Of a DNA stretch of 64,000 nt, positions 8,506-17,185 are shown in pieces. The DNA is from JAWLAT01 sp041395325. GTDB taxonomy: Bacteria > Pseudomonadota > Gammaproteobacteria > Xanthomonadales > SZUA-5. Both the position numbers and the translations under genes were made by a program. Position 1 is the first letter of the stretch, and each line of letters opens with the position of its first letter. The notes beneath the pieces were generated by a model. That model was not told the DNA's origin. It did no database searches and saw nothing but the letters and a program-made list of their open reading frames with translations. The stretch covers positions 1 to 64,000 of the forward strand of contig JAWLAT010000016.1 of assembly GCA_041395325.1 (NCBI GenBank), written 5' to 3'.

Positions 8506-11012
8506 CTATCTTCTCTCCAATTGATTAGTAATGAGCTTCGACAGCTCTGCAAGCTCCTCCACATAACGCCCCATGACAGTCGAATCACCCTCACGCCTAC
8601 CGTCAAGCTCGGCGTCCTCAACAACCTTTTTAGCTCTCGGAAGCTGACCGATTTCCATCAGCACCTTCCCGTAGGCGATAGCATAATACTGATAGCTAAT
8701 AGATTCATCAGGCAATTCGTCCCGCGCTCGATTTGTGATATTTTCCAAGATAATCAAGGCTTCGTCGAACTGCCGCAGCTTCAACAAACCAGAAGCCAGA
8801 TTATAGTGATGCAAGAGACCACTCTTTGTATCCTTCCCCCGGACTTCATCGTTCAATGCAACCAGCGTTCTGCGCAGGGCCACCGCTTCCTCGACACGCC
8901 CCAGCTCCGACAACACGTTGGCATAACCGGTCAGAGCGGCGATGTAGAGAGTATGGGATTCCCCGTATAATCCCCGAACCCTTTCCAGCAGGTCCTCAGA
9001 CTCCCGCAATGCTTCGCCCAAGCGCCCCAGAAGTCGCAAAGAGCTGGCCCTTACTAATGCGCAGCGAATCTGCAGTTCTGGTGCCATTTCCAGAACCGCA
9101 ACACAGGTGACATCCGCGAGCTTCAGAGCCTCTTCATGCTGTCTAAGCATTTGCAGGACTCCCACCTGATTAAGACTGATCTTGTGCAGATCTTCAATCG
9201 GCACATCGCCTTTCCGAATTTCCGGATCACTCGTGAAGGATTGATACAGCTTCTGTCCTCTATCCCAATCTCCAACCTTTCTGACCAGACCTTGTTCAGC
9301 CAGTAGAAGTTCTGCTCTTTGACGGGCAGTGCGAGACAATGCCCTCACGTGGCCCAATTCACTGCGGGCCAATGGGATGTCCCTTACTGCAATCGCCGAG
9401 GCGACCAAAGCAAGCCTGGCTTCGCGCTCTGCCTCAGTGCCGCTGTCCGCGGTCAGCTCTACAGCCAGCCGAGCAGTGGTCGCTGCTTCGGTCTCCAGGC
9501 CCAAGGCCCGCTGTCCCTGAGCAATCGTTGTCAATAGTTGCGCCTTGAGCTCCGGCTGATCGCTGAGCTCCGTCTCCAGCTGCTTGGCACTGCGCTCCAG
9601 GATGTCCCTGGCCTTCACATCCTTGCCCAGTTCCCCTCCTGGATTTGCTGCAGCAAAGGCGTCGATCAGGAACTGGGTCACGTGCTGGGCGCGGTCGCGT
9701 TGTTGCTGGGCGTCGGCCAGCGCGGCTTCGGCGGCGTCGCGTTGGGTCTTGGCCTCGATCGATTGCAGATAGGTGATGACGCTGGAAGCGAGCAGCGCGA
9801 TCGCGGCGGCGGTGGCGGCGCCGACCGACCAGCGATGTCGTCCGATGAACTTGCGGGCGCGGTACCAGCCGTGGCCGCCGCGGGCCTGTAACCGCCGCTT
9901 GCGCCGTCCAGCCACGCCTGCAGGTCTGGGTAATCAGATCGTCAACCGAACGGTAACGTTCTGCTGGCGCCTTGCGCAGGCAGGTCAGCACGATGGCGTC
10001 CAACTCGCCCTTGAGCTGACGTGACCACTCCTGCGGTGGATCGCCCTCGCCTTCCCGTTTGGACAGCCGCTGACTGGGCGTCTCGGGCAGCTCGTGCAGG
10101 ATCTTCGTTTCGGCTTCGGCGGCGCTCAGGCCCTTGAGCTCGATGGCCGGCTGGACCACTCGAGGACTTCGTACAGCAAAGTCCTGAGGCCGTAGATGTC
10201 GCAGCCCACGGTGATCGCGTCACCCAACAGCTGCTCGGGCGCAGCATGGTGGTGAGAAGAAGCGCTGACCGGTGATCGTCTGCGACACCGCCTGCCCGGC
10301 CAGCTGACCGGCCAGGGGCTTGGCAATGCCGAAGTCCAGCAGGTGCGGCTGGCCTTGGGCATCGACCAGGATGTTGCCGGGCTTGAGATCGCGATGGACG
10401 ATCAGCCTGGTGGGCGTAGGCCACGGCCTTGGCCACTCTTCGATCAGCAACTGCACCCGATCGCGTAGCGGCAACCGCTGCTGGCGCACGTAGCGCGTCA
10501 GCGGCAGGCCTGACGTAGTCCATCACGTAGTAGGCGTGCCGTCGGCCAGCTGTTCGGCGTCGATCAGTCGGGTGATGGCCGGGCGAATATCCAGCTGCGC
10601 CAGCACCTGGCGCTCCACCTCGAAGCGCTCGCGGAAACCCTCGGCCAGCAGGTCACGGGCCAGAAACTTGATCGCCACCCGCTGCTGCACCACGCCAACA
10701 TCATTGCGCTCGGCCAGGATAGACCGAGCCCATGCCGCCAGCACCCAGCGGCCGCAATTGTGCTTATAGCGCCCCACCTGTGCGCCGACCAATGACTCCG
10801 GCCTGGCACCCAGCAGCATCGCATCCAGCTCACCAACGGCCTTGCGGTGCCGTGCCGAGCCAGCGCTTGTCCGGATGCCAGCAGCGATTCCAGCCGCTGT
10901 CGTAGCGCCGGGTCGTCGGGACACTCACGATCGTGCACAGCCGCCCGCTGGGCCGGATCCAGGTCGGCCAGCTGCTCAAACAGCTGTTGCATATGGTGAG
11001 GTCGGACATCAC
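8506..11012 (-). pseudogene. Ser/Thr protein kinase with TPR tail, kinase half frameshifted
   Basis: Read piecewise in three frames this encodes one protein of about 830 residues. In order come an N-terminal helix MQQLFEQLADLDPAQRAA (near 10992), a Gly-rich loop LGAGGMGSVYLAER (about 10745-10705), VAIKFLARD with the ATP-site Lys, IVHRDLKPGNILVD (catalytic loop, about 10400), LLDFGIAKPL (DFG), HHAAPEQLLG and a C-lobe, then a membrane segment (near 9790) and TPR-like repeats intact from 9915 to 8506. About eight single-base frame changes fall between 11012 and 9900, yet the shifted pieces read as near-perfect kinase sequence with no obvious missense change. It is either a recent pseudogene or an intact gene with assembly indels. 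The family (PknB-type with TPR) is often linked to TIGR02999 sigma factors such as the one at 1-136. Confidence 0.85.
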
Positions 11013-11098
11013 TGCACTGGAGCGGCGGTCCTTGCTGAAGCAGCGTTGATGCTGGTGCGAGCGGCACGATCAGGCAAGCGCTATCCACGGGCAATCCG

Positions 11099-11345
11099 CT
11101 GCCACACGCACCTGGGACACGCAAACACACGCACACGCACCCACACGCACCTGGGACACGCACACGCACCTGGGACACGCAAACACTCAAACGCAGATTA
11201 ATCCGCCTCGAACCGACACCATCTGCCGGCAGACACCGCCCAGATGAGAGGCTGGCCTGGGACACGCAAACACTCAGACGCAGATTAATCCGCCACGAAC
11301 CGACACCATCTGCCGGCAGACACCGCCTAGATGATGCGGCAGGCT
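11099..11345. repeat. REP-like repeats upstream of RAYT copy 1
   Basis: GGGACACGCAAACACTC occurs exactly at 11172-11188 and 11259-11275, with related units at 11114 and 11153 inside a GACACGCAC-type minisatellite. Each full unit continues with GCAGATTAATCCGCC and a perfect palindrome TCTGCCGGCAGA (11222-11233 and 11309-11320), then AGATGA. The pair forms a direct repeat with a period of 87 bases. The same unit precedes RAYT copy 2 (20542-20603) and its first 17 bases occur alone at 16237. This fits repetitive extragenic palindromes used by the adjacent Y1 transposase. Confidence 0.75.
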
Positions 11346-11352
11346 GATCACC

Positions 11353-12171
11353 ATGACCACCGCCCGCTCCGCGATCGCGCCAGTTGGCTCGGCCGGCTAC
11401 TACCACTGCGTCAGTCGCTGCGTCCGGCGGGCGTGGTTGTGTGGAACGGATCGGCTGAGCGGCAAGTGCTACGACCATCGCCGCGACTGGGTCGTGACGC
11501 GGCTAACCGAACTGGCCTCGATCTTTGGCGTCCGTGTCCTGGCCTACGCGGCCATGTCCAATCATCTGCATCTGGCCTTGGAGTTCGATCCAGCCTGGGT
11601 CGAGGGTTGGAGCGATGGCGAGTGCCTCGACCGCTGGTTGCGGCTGTATTGTCCAGCCGACTATTCGGAGCAGCAGAAGGTCAATCGCCTGACCGCCTGG
11701 CTTTGCCAACCCGAGCGCATCGCGCAGATTCGGATTCGACTGACCTCAGTCAGCGAGTTCATGAAGTGCCTCAACGAACACATTGCCCGAATGGCTAACC
11801 AGGAGGACGGCTGTACAGGCCGATTCTGGGAAGGGCGATTCAAGTGCCAGCGGCTGCTGGATGAGCTAGCAGTGTTGTCGGCCATGGTCTACGTGGACTT
11901 AAACCCCATCCGTGCGGCCATGGCGACCGATCTGGAGTCCAGCAACTACACCTCGATCCAGCAACGGCTGCGCGAGACGGCTGAGCGGCTCGGTGACGTG
12001 GACAAGCTGCTGCGGCCCGTCGCTGGTGTACCGGGTGAGCTGGCGCTGGGAGTCTCGGTGCGACATTACCTGGGTCTGGTCGACTGGACCGGGCGGATCA
12101 TGCACCCGACCAAGCGCGGCAAGATCGAGGGAGCTGCGCCTTCGGTGCTGGATTCTCTGGGGCTTCGTTAA
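11353..12171 (+). CDS. REP-associated tyrosine transposase (RAYT), copy 1
   Basis: The 272-residue product has the Y1/HUH transposase layout: YYHCVSRCVRRAWLCG at the N-terminus, AYAAMSNHLHLALEFDP with the His-Leu-His metal site at residues 71-73, then FMKCLNEHIARMANQEDGCTGRFWEGRFKCQRL and VYVDLNPIRAAMA. Such single-copy-gene transposases are thought to act on REP palindromes through a catalytic Tyr, which here is one of several downstream tyrosines. The reading frame stops at 12171, but sequence homologous to the C-terminal extension of copy 2 continues in other frames to 12346, where an IS256-family element is inserted. So this copy is probably C-terminally truncated. It is flanked upstream by two REP-like units. 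Confidence 0.88.
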   Translation: MTTARSAIAPVGSAGYYHCVSRCVRRAWLCGTDRLSGKCYDHRRDWVVTRLTELASIFGVRVLAYAAMSNHLHLALEFDPAWVEGWSDGECLDRWLRLYCPADYSEQQKVNRLTAWLCQPERIAQIRIRLTSVSEFMKCLNEHIARMANQEDGCTGRFWEGRFKCQRLLDELAVLSAMVYVDLNPIRAAMATDLESSNYTSIQQRLRETAERLGDVDKLLRPVAGVPGELALGVSVRHYLGLVDWTGRIMHPTKRGKIEGAAPSVLDSLGLR

Positions 12172-12346
12172 CGCGCTGCCGAACAACGGTCGGCGCTGCT
12201 GATCGGTTCGAACCATCCGATCGCGCCTGGACCTACCCAGGCTGCGCGTACTGAATCGGACTTCTACCGAGAGTGATTGGGCGTCGCCGAGCGGATCCTC
12301 GCCTACGCCGAGACAGGCAGCGATGGCTGCAGGGCGTCGGTGTGGC
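12172..12346 (+). pseudogene. Frame-broken C-terminal extension of RAYT copy 1
   Basis: After the stop at 12171, the sequence still matches the tail of RAYT copy 2. For example ACTGAATCGGACTTCTACCG and, near 12329-12346, the stretch coding for LQGIGVA both occur there in one open frame. Here they are broken by stops and indels. The homology ends at GTGTGGCT (12339-12346), immediately before the IS256-family left end, and resumes beyond the IS at 13720. Confidence 0.65.
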
Positions 12347-13719
12347 TGGGGCTGTCTGAATTTTGTACGAGGCTTTGGTGATTGGCTCACGGCGTCAGTT
12401 TCCTGATGCGACAGGCCATCCGTTTGGCAAGAATGATCATCCCGAACGGTCGCTGCCGGGAAGATGGCGAACTGGTCATGGCGCAGCGCCACTCCCGCGG
12501 CTCGGCCCCAGTCGGCCGTGATGTTGCGGCGACGGTGATCAGCTTGGTCGCGGCATCGTCACTGGGGAAGTGTCCGCGCGTTCCTGATGATCTTCGCAGT
12601 CGCGCGTGGAATGCTTTCGATCGCGTTGGTCGGGAGAAGATCACCCGTCTTACCGGGCGGAAGGCAAAGAACGGATCACCCGGTCCCAGTGCGCCGCCGC
12701 CACGACCGTGGAAACTTTACGCCCAGGCGCTGGCTTCGAAGGCATTACCGGCTGCCGGCCCGGCGCTGGGCGCCTTGCATCGGCTTGAGCGCCGCAGCCA
12801 GATCCTTCCGGTCCTTCCAGGCAGCAGTCCAGGCTGTGGATCAGGTGCACGATGCAGGTCTGCAGCGTGGTGGCAGGAATACCGTGCCGAGGGCCTCCGG
12901 AATCCCCTTCAGTCCATCGGTAACCGCGATCAGGATGTCGGCCACGCCGCGGGTCTTCAGATCATTGAAGACCTTGAGCCAGAATCCGCGCCTTCGGTGC
13001 CTCGATCCAAAGGCCCAGGATGTCGCGTGTGCCATCCGGCACACGCCCAGAGCCAGGTGTAGACCGCCTTGTTGCGCACCACTGCGTCCTCGATCTTGAC
13101 TCGCAGGGCGCTGAAGAAGACCACCGGATACAGGGCTCGAGCGGCCGTCCCTGCCAGGCGATCACCCCGGCCATCACAGCGTCGGCACTCGTGCTGATGA
13201 ACTCAGGACTGACCTCGGTGCTGTACTGCCCGGCCAGGAAGCCCTGATCTCACGCGCACCGTCAGCGCCACGGGCGTACATCGCCAGATCTTGCTTCGCC
13301 TGAATCCGGCGAAGCGCCGCTCGTGCTTGGGAACGAGCAGGGTTCGAAGCTGCCTGCACGGTCCTGCGGCACCGATGCAGTGGACCGGTCGTCGGTCAGA
13401 CCGCCCTGGCGCTGCTGCCGTTGCGGTGATTGTCGCTGTCCGCCTCTGCCGGCCTCGGCGCCAAGCGGATAGCCAAGATGGTGCGACAACCTCACCGCCC
13501 AGCGCCCGCCTGATCAGCGCTCTTTCAGCGCCGTCGGCTGCGTTGATCTGCCCCCGGTCATCGGCCCGATGGGTCCGAAAACCTGATCCAGGACCTCTTC
13601 CGGAATCTTCGGCAACGCCGCACTACGCGCCGCGATCTCCGCATTCCTCTGTTTCGTCTTGCTCGGCATAAATGCTCCTTCGGCTCATGCTATGCCTCTG
13701 CACAAAATTCGGGACAGAC
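12347..13719. mobile_element. IS256-family insertion sequence with inverted ends and 8-bp target duplication
   Basis: The left end 12347-12371 and the inverted right end 13695-13719 share CTGTC, then GAATTTTGT, then GAGG, with small indels between. The element is 1,373 bp, within the usual IS256 range. It is flanked by GTGTGGCT (12339-12346) and GTGTGGTT (13720-13727), an 8-bp target duplication with one mismatch. RAYT copy 2 has the uninterrupted site GGTGTGGCTCGACTGCTC, and the sequence on both sides of this element joins to give that order, so the empty site can be reconstructed. Confidence 0.85.
12387..13669 (-). pseudogene. IS256-family (mutator-type) transposase, multiply frameshifted
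   Basis: From an ATG at 13669 the frame reads MPSKTKQRNAEIAARSAALP, then PKIPEEVLDQVFGPIGPMT. Further pieces in other frames give LVPKHERRFAGF, VMAGVIAWQGRPLEP, PDGTRDILGLWIE (first catalytic Asp region), FWLKVFNDLKTRGVADILI followed by AVTDGLKGIPEALGTVF (second Asp region), a Cys-containing IVHLIHSLDCCLEGPEGS, and FPSDDAATKLI with REWRCAM near the end. These are hallmark IS256 segments in the right order. At least six indels separate them, so no active transposase is encoded as written. As in the kinase gene, residues are well conserved between breaks. Confidence 0.85.
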
Positions 13720-13727
13720 GTGTGGTT

Positions 13728-13947
13728 TCGACTGCTCAGCCAGCGGCGGGCCAAGCCAAACCTGCGGATCAAAGCGATAGAGAGCGACGCCGACAGCAAT
13801 CGGTGGCTTCGCCGTGCGCCATCTCGGGGATTTCACGACGTCAGCGAAGCGATCGCTCGCAGATTGGCCGAAACGGCCCTCCCCAACATCAAAAACCCGC
13901 CCAACTATCAGGCACTCGCGTCGAGGTCCGTGGACCTCGCGAAAGTT
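13728..13947. repeat. Tail of the RAYT element beyond the IS insertion
   Basis: Directly after the target duplication, the sequence TTCGACTGCTCAG followed by CGGCGGGCCAAGCC resumes the C-terminal part of the RAYT extension seen at 21541-21575. A hairpin CGCCGA-CAGCAA-TCGGTGG at 13788-13806 matches the tail hairpin of the other two copies. The rest is diverged and noncoding as far as can be seen. Confidence 0.6.
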
Positions 13948-14014
13948 TGGGTGTCCTAGGCTGTCTTGGGTGTCCTAGGCTGTCTGTGTAGGCTGTCTGT
14001 GTCCTAGGCTGTCT
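13948..14014. repeat. Short tandem array of TGGGTGTCCTAGGCTGTCT
   Basis: Two exact 19-bp copies (13948-13966, 13967-13985) are followed by a 13-base partial copy (13986-13998) and a 16-base partial copy (13999-14014). The core GTGTCC resembles the terminal GTGTCCTGAG of the RAYT tail repeats at 21777 and 23611, so the array may be an expanded element end. It lies 80 bases before the hydrolase start at 14095. Confidence 0.7.
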
Positions 14015-14094
14015 GCGCCATGGTCGATCCCCGAGTCGGGCATGCCAACGCGTCGTCTGGGATACTCCCTCCGGACGTCAGCAAGAGTAACGCC

Positions 14095-16206
14095 ATGACC
14101 GCATCGAGATCGTTCCTCGTCGCAGCGCTGCTTGCTGTCGCCGCCACCGCATCGGCCGAGTCGGTCTTCGACGGCCACTGGGTGGGCGCGATCGAGGTTC
14201 CGACCGGGGTCCTGAAGATTGATGTCGACTTCCGGTCCGACGACGCTGGCGTTGTCGGTGGCGATATCTCGATCCCAATCCAGTCGCTCATCGACGTTGA
14301 CCTCAGCGACATTGCCATCGCGGAGCGCACGATCCGCTTCCGCATTCCCGGCATCCCCGGCGATCCGAGTTTCGAGGGCACCCTCGACGAGGCCGGCGAA
14401 GCGATTGCAGGCAGCTTCACCCAGGGCGACGCCAGCCTCGAGTTCCGCTTGGCGAAGGAGAACCGGGCAGCCCGGGTGAGCGCCGCCCTGGAAGGGCTCG
14501 ACGCCGAGATCGAGCGGGCGCTGTCCGACTTCAACGTGCCGGGTCTGGGTATTGCGATCGTGCTCGGTGACGAGCTCGTCTATACCCGCGGATTCGGCTA
14601 CCGGGACCTCGACGACCAACTGCCGATGACGCCGGACTCGCTGTTCGCCATCGGTTCCACCACCAAGGCGATGACTTCGACGGTGCTCGGGATGCTGGTG
14701 GACGAAGGCCTGATGGACTGGGACCAACCGATCCGCCGCTACCTGCCGAGCTTCAACCTGGCCGATGCGACGATTGCGGCCAGGGTCACGCCACGGGATC
14801 TGGTCACCCACCGCACTGGCCTGCCGAGACACGACATGCTCTGGTACAACTACAACGAGGGCAGCCGCGCTGATCTGATTGCGCGCTTTGAGCATCTGGA
14901 GCTCACCGCTGACCTCCGCGAACGGTTCCAGTACAACAACCTTATGTACATGACCGCCGGCTACCTCGCCGGTCAGCTCGCCGGTGGCACTTGGGAGGAC
15001 ACCGTCCGAGTCCGCCTGTTCGAGCCACTGGGCATGACGCGCAGCAACTTCAGCGTTGCGGCCTCCCAGAACGATCCGGATCACGCTCGACCGCACTACG
15101 CGAACGACGATGACCAACTGGAGGAAATCCCCTTCCGCTCCATCGATCTGGTGGGTCCGGCAGGGTCGGTGAATTCCAGTGTCAACGAGATGGCTCGCTG
15201 GCTGCGCTTCAATCTGGACGGAGGCCGGGTAGGCGGCAAGGCCCTGATCAGCCAGGCGGCGCTGGCCGACATCCAAAGCCCGCACATGACCCTGCCGGAC
15301 GCTTCGACTCGCGGCGATATCGTGCCGGTGGGCTATGCCATGGGCTGGGAGGTCAGCGTTTACCGCGGCCATCGCCGGGTTGCTCACGGCGGCGGCATCG
15401 ACGGCTTCGCCACCTCGGTAGTCCTGTTCCCCGACGACCACCTGGGCCTGGTTGCGTTCACCAACAGCGGGTCGGTGCTGCCTGATCTGTTCAACCGGAT
15501 GGCGGCTGATCGCATCCTGGGGCTCGAGTCGGTCGAATGGGTCGGCGAGGCGCTGGAGCGCCACCGCAAGCGCAAGGCGATCCAGGACGATGCCGAGTCG
15601 AAACGGGACGCCGATCGCAAGGCGAACACGAAGCCTTCCCACCCGATCACCGAGTACGCGGGCAGCTACGCCCATCCCGGCTACGGCGTACTGACGATCA
15701 GCGGCGCACCCGGCAAGGCGGCGCTGTCGATGAGCTTTAACGGCATCGACGCGCCGCTTGAGCACTGGCACTACGATGTCTGGAAAGGCACTGAAACCGA
15801 CGGAGACGGAACCTTCCAGGAGACGAAACTGTTGTTCCGCACCGACTATTCGGGCGACATCAGCGCGGTGGAAGTCCCGTTGGAACGCGCCGCTGCACCG
15901 ATCGTTTTCACCAAGCAGCCTGACCCTCAGCTCTCCGATCCTGCCTACCTGCAGCGCTTCGTCGGCGATTACAACGATGCCGAGACCGGCACGCCGGACC
16001 TGATTGCTTTGTCGGGCAACCAACTCCAGCTCATCCTGCCGGGACAACCGGTGTACACGCTGGTGCCCGCAGTCTCGGGTCGATTCGACATCAAGGGGCT
16101 GCAGGGCTACGCCGTTGGCTTCACCCTCGACGCCGATGGACAGGTCCTGAAGATCACCTACTATCAGCCCAACGGCGTGTTCGAGTCGGCGCGCGTGAAA
16201 GAGTAG
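14095..16206 (+). CDS. Secreted serine beta-lactamase-like hydrolase (class C / PF00144)
   Basis: The ATG at 14095 is chosen over an upstream in-frame ATG at 14020 because it starts a signal peptide (MTASRSFLVAALLAVAATASA) and has AAGAG 7 bases before. Residues about 25-125 are a small beta-rich domain. Residues about 130-490 are a penicillin-binding/class C beta-lactamase fold with the catalytic S-T-T-K (SxxK), Y-N-N (YxN) in FQYNNLMYMTAGYL, and H-G-G-G in VAHGGGIDGF. A charged linker then leads to a C-terminal beta-rich region (about 520-703) as in DUF3471-type tails. The likely substrate is a peptide or ester rather than an antibiotic, but this cannot be read from sequence. The gene stands alone between repeat regions. 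Confidence 0.9.
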   Translation: MTASRSFLVAALLAVAATASAESVFDGHWVGAIEVPTGVLKIDVDFRSDDAGVVGGDISIPIQSLIDVDLSDIAIAERTIRFRIPGIPGDPSFEGTLDEAGEAIAGSFTQGDASLEFRLAKENRAARVSAALEGLDAEIERALSDFNVPGLGIAIVLGDELVYTRGFGYRDLDDQLPMTPDSLFAIGSTTKAMTSTVLGMLVDEGLMDWDQPIRRYLPSFNLADATIAARVTPRDLVTHRTGLPRHDMLWYNYNEGSRADLIARFEHLELTADLRERFQYNNLMYMTAGYLAGQLAGGTWEDTVRVRLFEPLGMTRSNFSVAASQNDPDHARPHYANDDDQLEEIPFRSIDLVGPAGSVNSSVNEMARWLRFNLDGGRVGGKALISQAALADIQSPHMTLPDASTRGDIVPVGYAMGWEVSVYRGHRRVAHGGGIDGFATSVVLFPDDHLGLVAFTNSGSVLPDLFNRMAADRILGLESVEWVGEALERHRKRKAIQDDAESKRDADRKANTKPSHPITEYAGSYAHPGYGVLTISGAPGKAALSMSFNGIDAPLEHWHYDVWKGTETDGDGTFQETKLLFRTDYSGDISAVEVPLERAAAPIVFTKQPDPQLSDPAYLQRFVGDYNDAETGTPDLIALSGNQLQLILPGQPVYTLVPAVSGRFDIKGLQGYAVGFTLDADGQVLKITYYQPNGVFESARVKE

Positions 16207-16618
16207 CGGCGCCGGGCGGTCGGCCAGCTGGTCCCTGGGACACGCAAACACTCCGAAGCACCCAACAGGGTCGGCGTTCCCGACTGTGATTTCGGAGCTC
16301 AATACCGCGCCTGCACTTGCACCTGTCAACGCTTGGCAAGGGCCGTTACCAGCCCCCACCCATGACTCGATGACCCAGCGGCTCGCTACGCCTTACCGGG
16401 GGAGGAACTGCCCCTCCAAGGTTCTGCCAGTTCGCCTGGCGCTTCCGGGTGTCCTGGGTCGTACTGCTCATGTTAGTGGCAAATGGATTGGCGACCCAGC
16501 CTTCCAGGCTCGGGATTTGCTCATCGCCCATCTCGAGTTGTCTCATACTGTCTGCCTTGCTGATTTCGAGGCTCTGTCGTGAGGGAATCTGTTCATTCAC
16601 CCGATTTTCAGGCGATCA
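16207..16618. other. Gap with a solo REP-like unit
   Basis: The gap of 412 bases contains one exact GGGACACGCAAACACTC at 16237-16253, without the TCTGCCGGCAGA palindrome found next to RAYT genes. Short open frames on both strands here have no protein-like features. Nothing else is recognised. Confidence 0.5.
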
Positions 16619-17185
16619 CTAGGGGCAATCCACGCTGGTCAAGAACTCCTCGATCTCTCGAATCATTGGCTCAAATTCATGCTCTCCGTTCGAAGTGCCA
16701 CCCAGTTCCCCGATGAAGTATAGCTCCATCAATATCGCTTCCTTTGAGCCAATTAGAGACTTTGTGACAGACCGGCGTTGAACTTGATTCAGACCAGACC
16801 GTTGAAGAATAGCCTCGGCCGACCGAATATTGGCTGTCGCACCACGCAGCATGGTTCCGGAAAGCCTTTCCCGTACGAATCCGACACCCCGGATTCGGGA
16901 GAGCGCATCTCTTGCCTGCTCTTCCTTGCCCTGCTCGCGAGCATTCCGAGCCAACAAGGCAAGTCCGAGCTCGATGGATGCCCATTTGTCCTGATTCCCG
17001 TCAAAATCGCATTCCGAGATCCGCAAAGCGGCCAACTCAAATTCTGTCGAAAGCCTCAATATGTAAGAATAAAGCGCGAACAAGGAGAGCGACTCTAGAT
17101 GCTTTCGCTTTGAAGAGTCAAACTCGTGCGACATGATCCGCTTCAATCTCGAGAGTTCGTGCCGCGCCCAGTTCTTGGTGGCCAT
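16619..17185 (-). CDS. Immunity candidate for the adjacent Rhs nuclease tip
   Basis: The ATG at 17185 overlaps the TGA of the preceding Rhs fragment by one base (TGATG) and has AGGAG 7 bases upstream, so the two are translationally coupled. The 188-residue product is soluble, helical and charged, with no signal peptide. It contains RNAREQGKEEQARDALSRIR and ends in SVDCP. I do not recognise the family. Its position directly after a polymorphic toxin tip is the usual place for a cognate immunity protein, so that role is inferred from context. Its AT content is visibly higher than that of the Rhs core, as is common for tip/immunity cassettes. Confidence 0.7.
   Translation of the reverse strand: MATKNWARHELSRLKRIMSHEFDSSKRKHLESLSLFALYSYILRLSTEFELAALRISECDFDGNQDKWASIELGLALLARNAREQGKEEQARDALSRIRGVGFVRERLSGTMLRGATANIRSAEAILQRSGLNQVQRRSVTKSLIGSKEAILMELYFIGELGGTSNGEHEFEPMIREIEEFLTSVDCP

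Noticed and set aside
11099..11345. Possible CRISPR array in the repeated GACACGCA region
   Set aside because: Units are unequal, spacers are not unique and of constant length, and no cas genes are near; the repeats are better explained as REP-like units and a minisatellite.
13975..16359. 794-codon minus-strand frame opposite the beta-lactamase-like gene
   Set aside because: The plus strand carries SxxK, YxN and HGG motifs and a signal peptide; the minus frame has no recognisable features.
16346..16600. 84-codon minus-strand frame in the gap after the hydrolase
   Set aside because: No ribosome site or domain, and it overlaps a region between repeats; composition is not convincingly coding.
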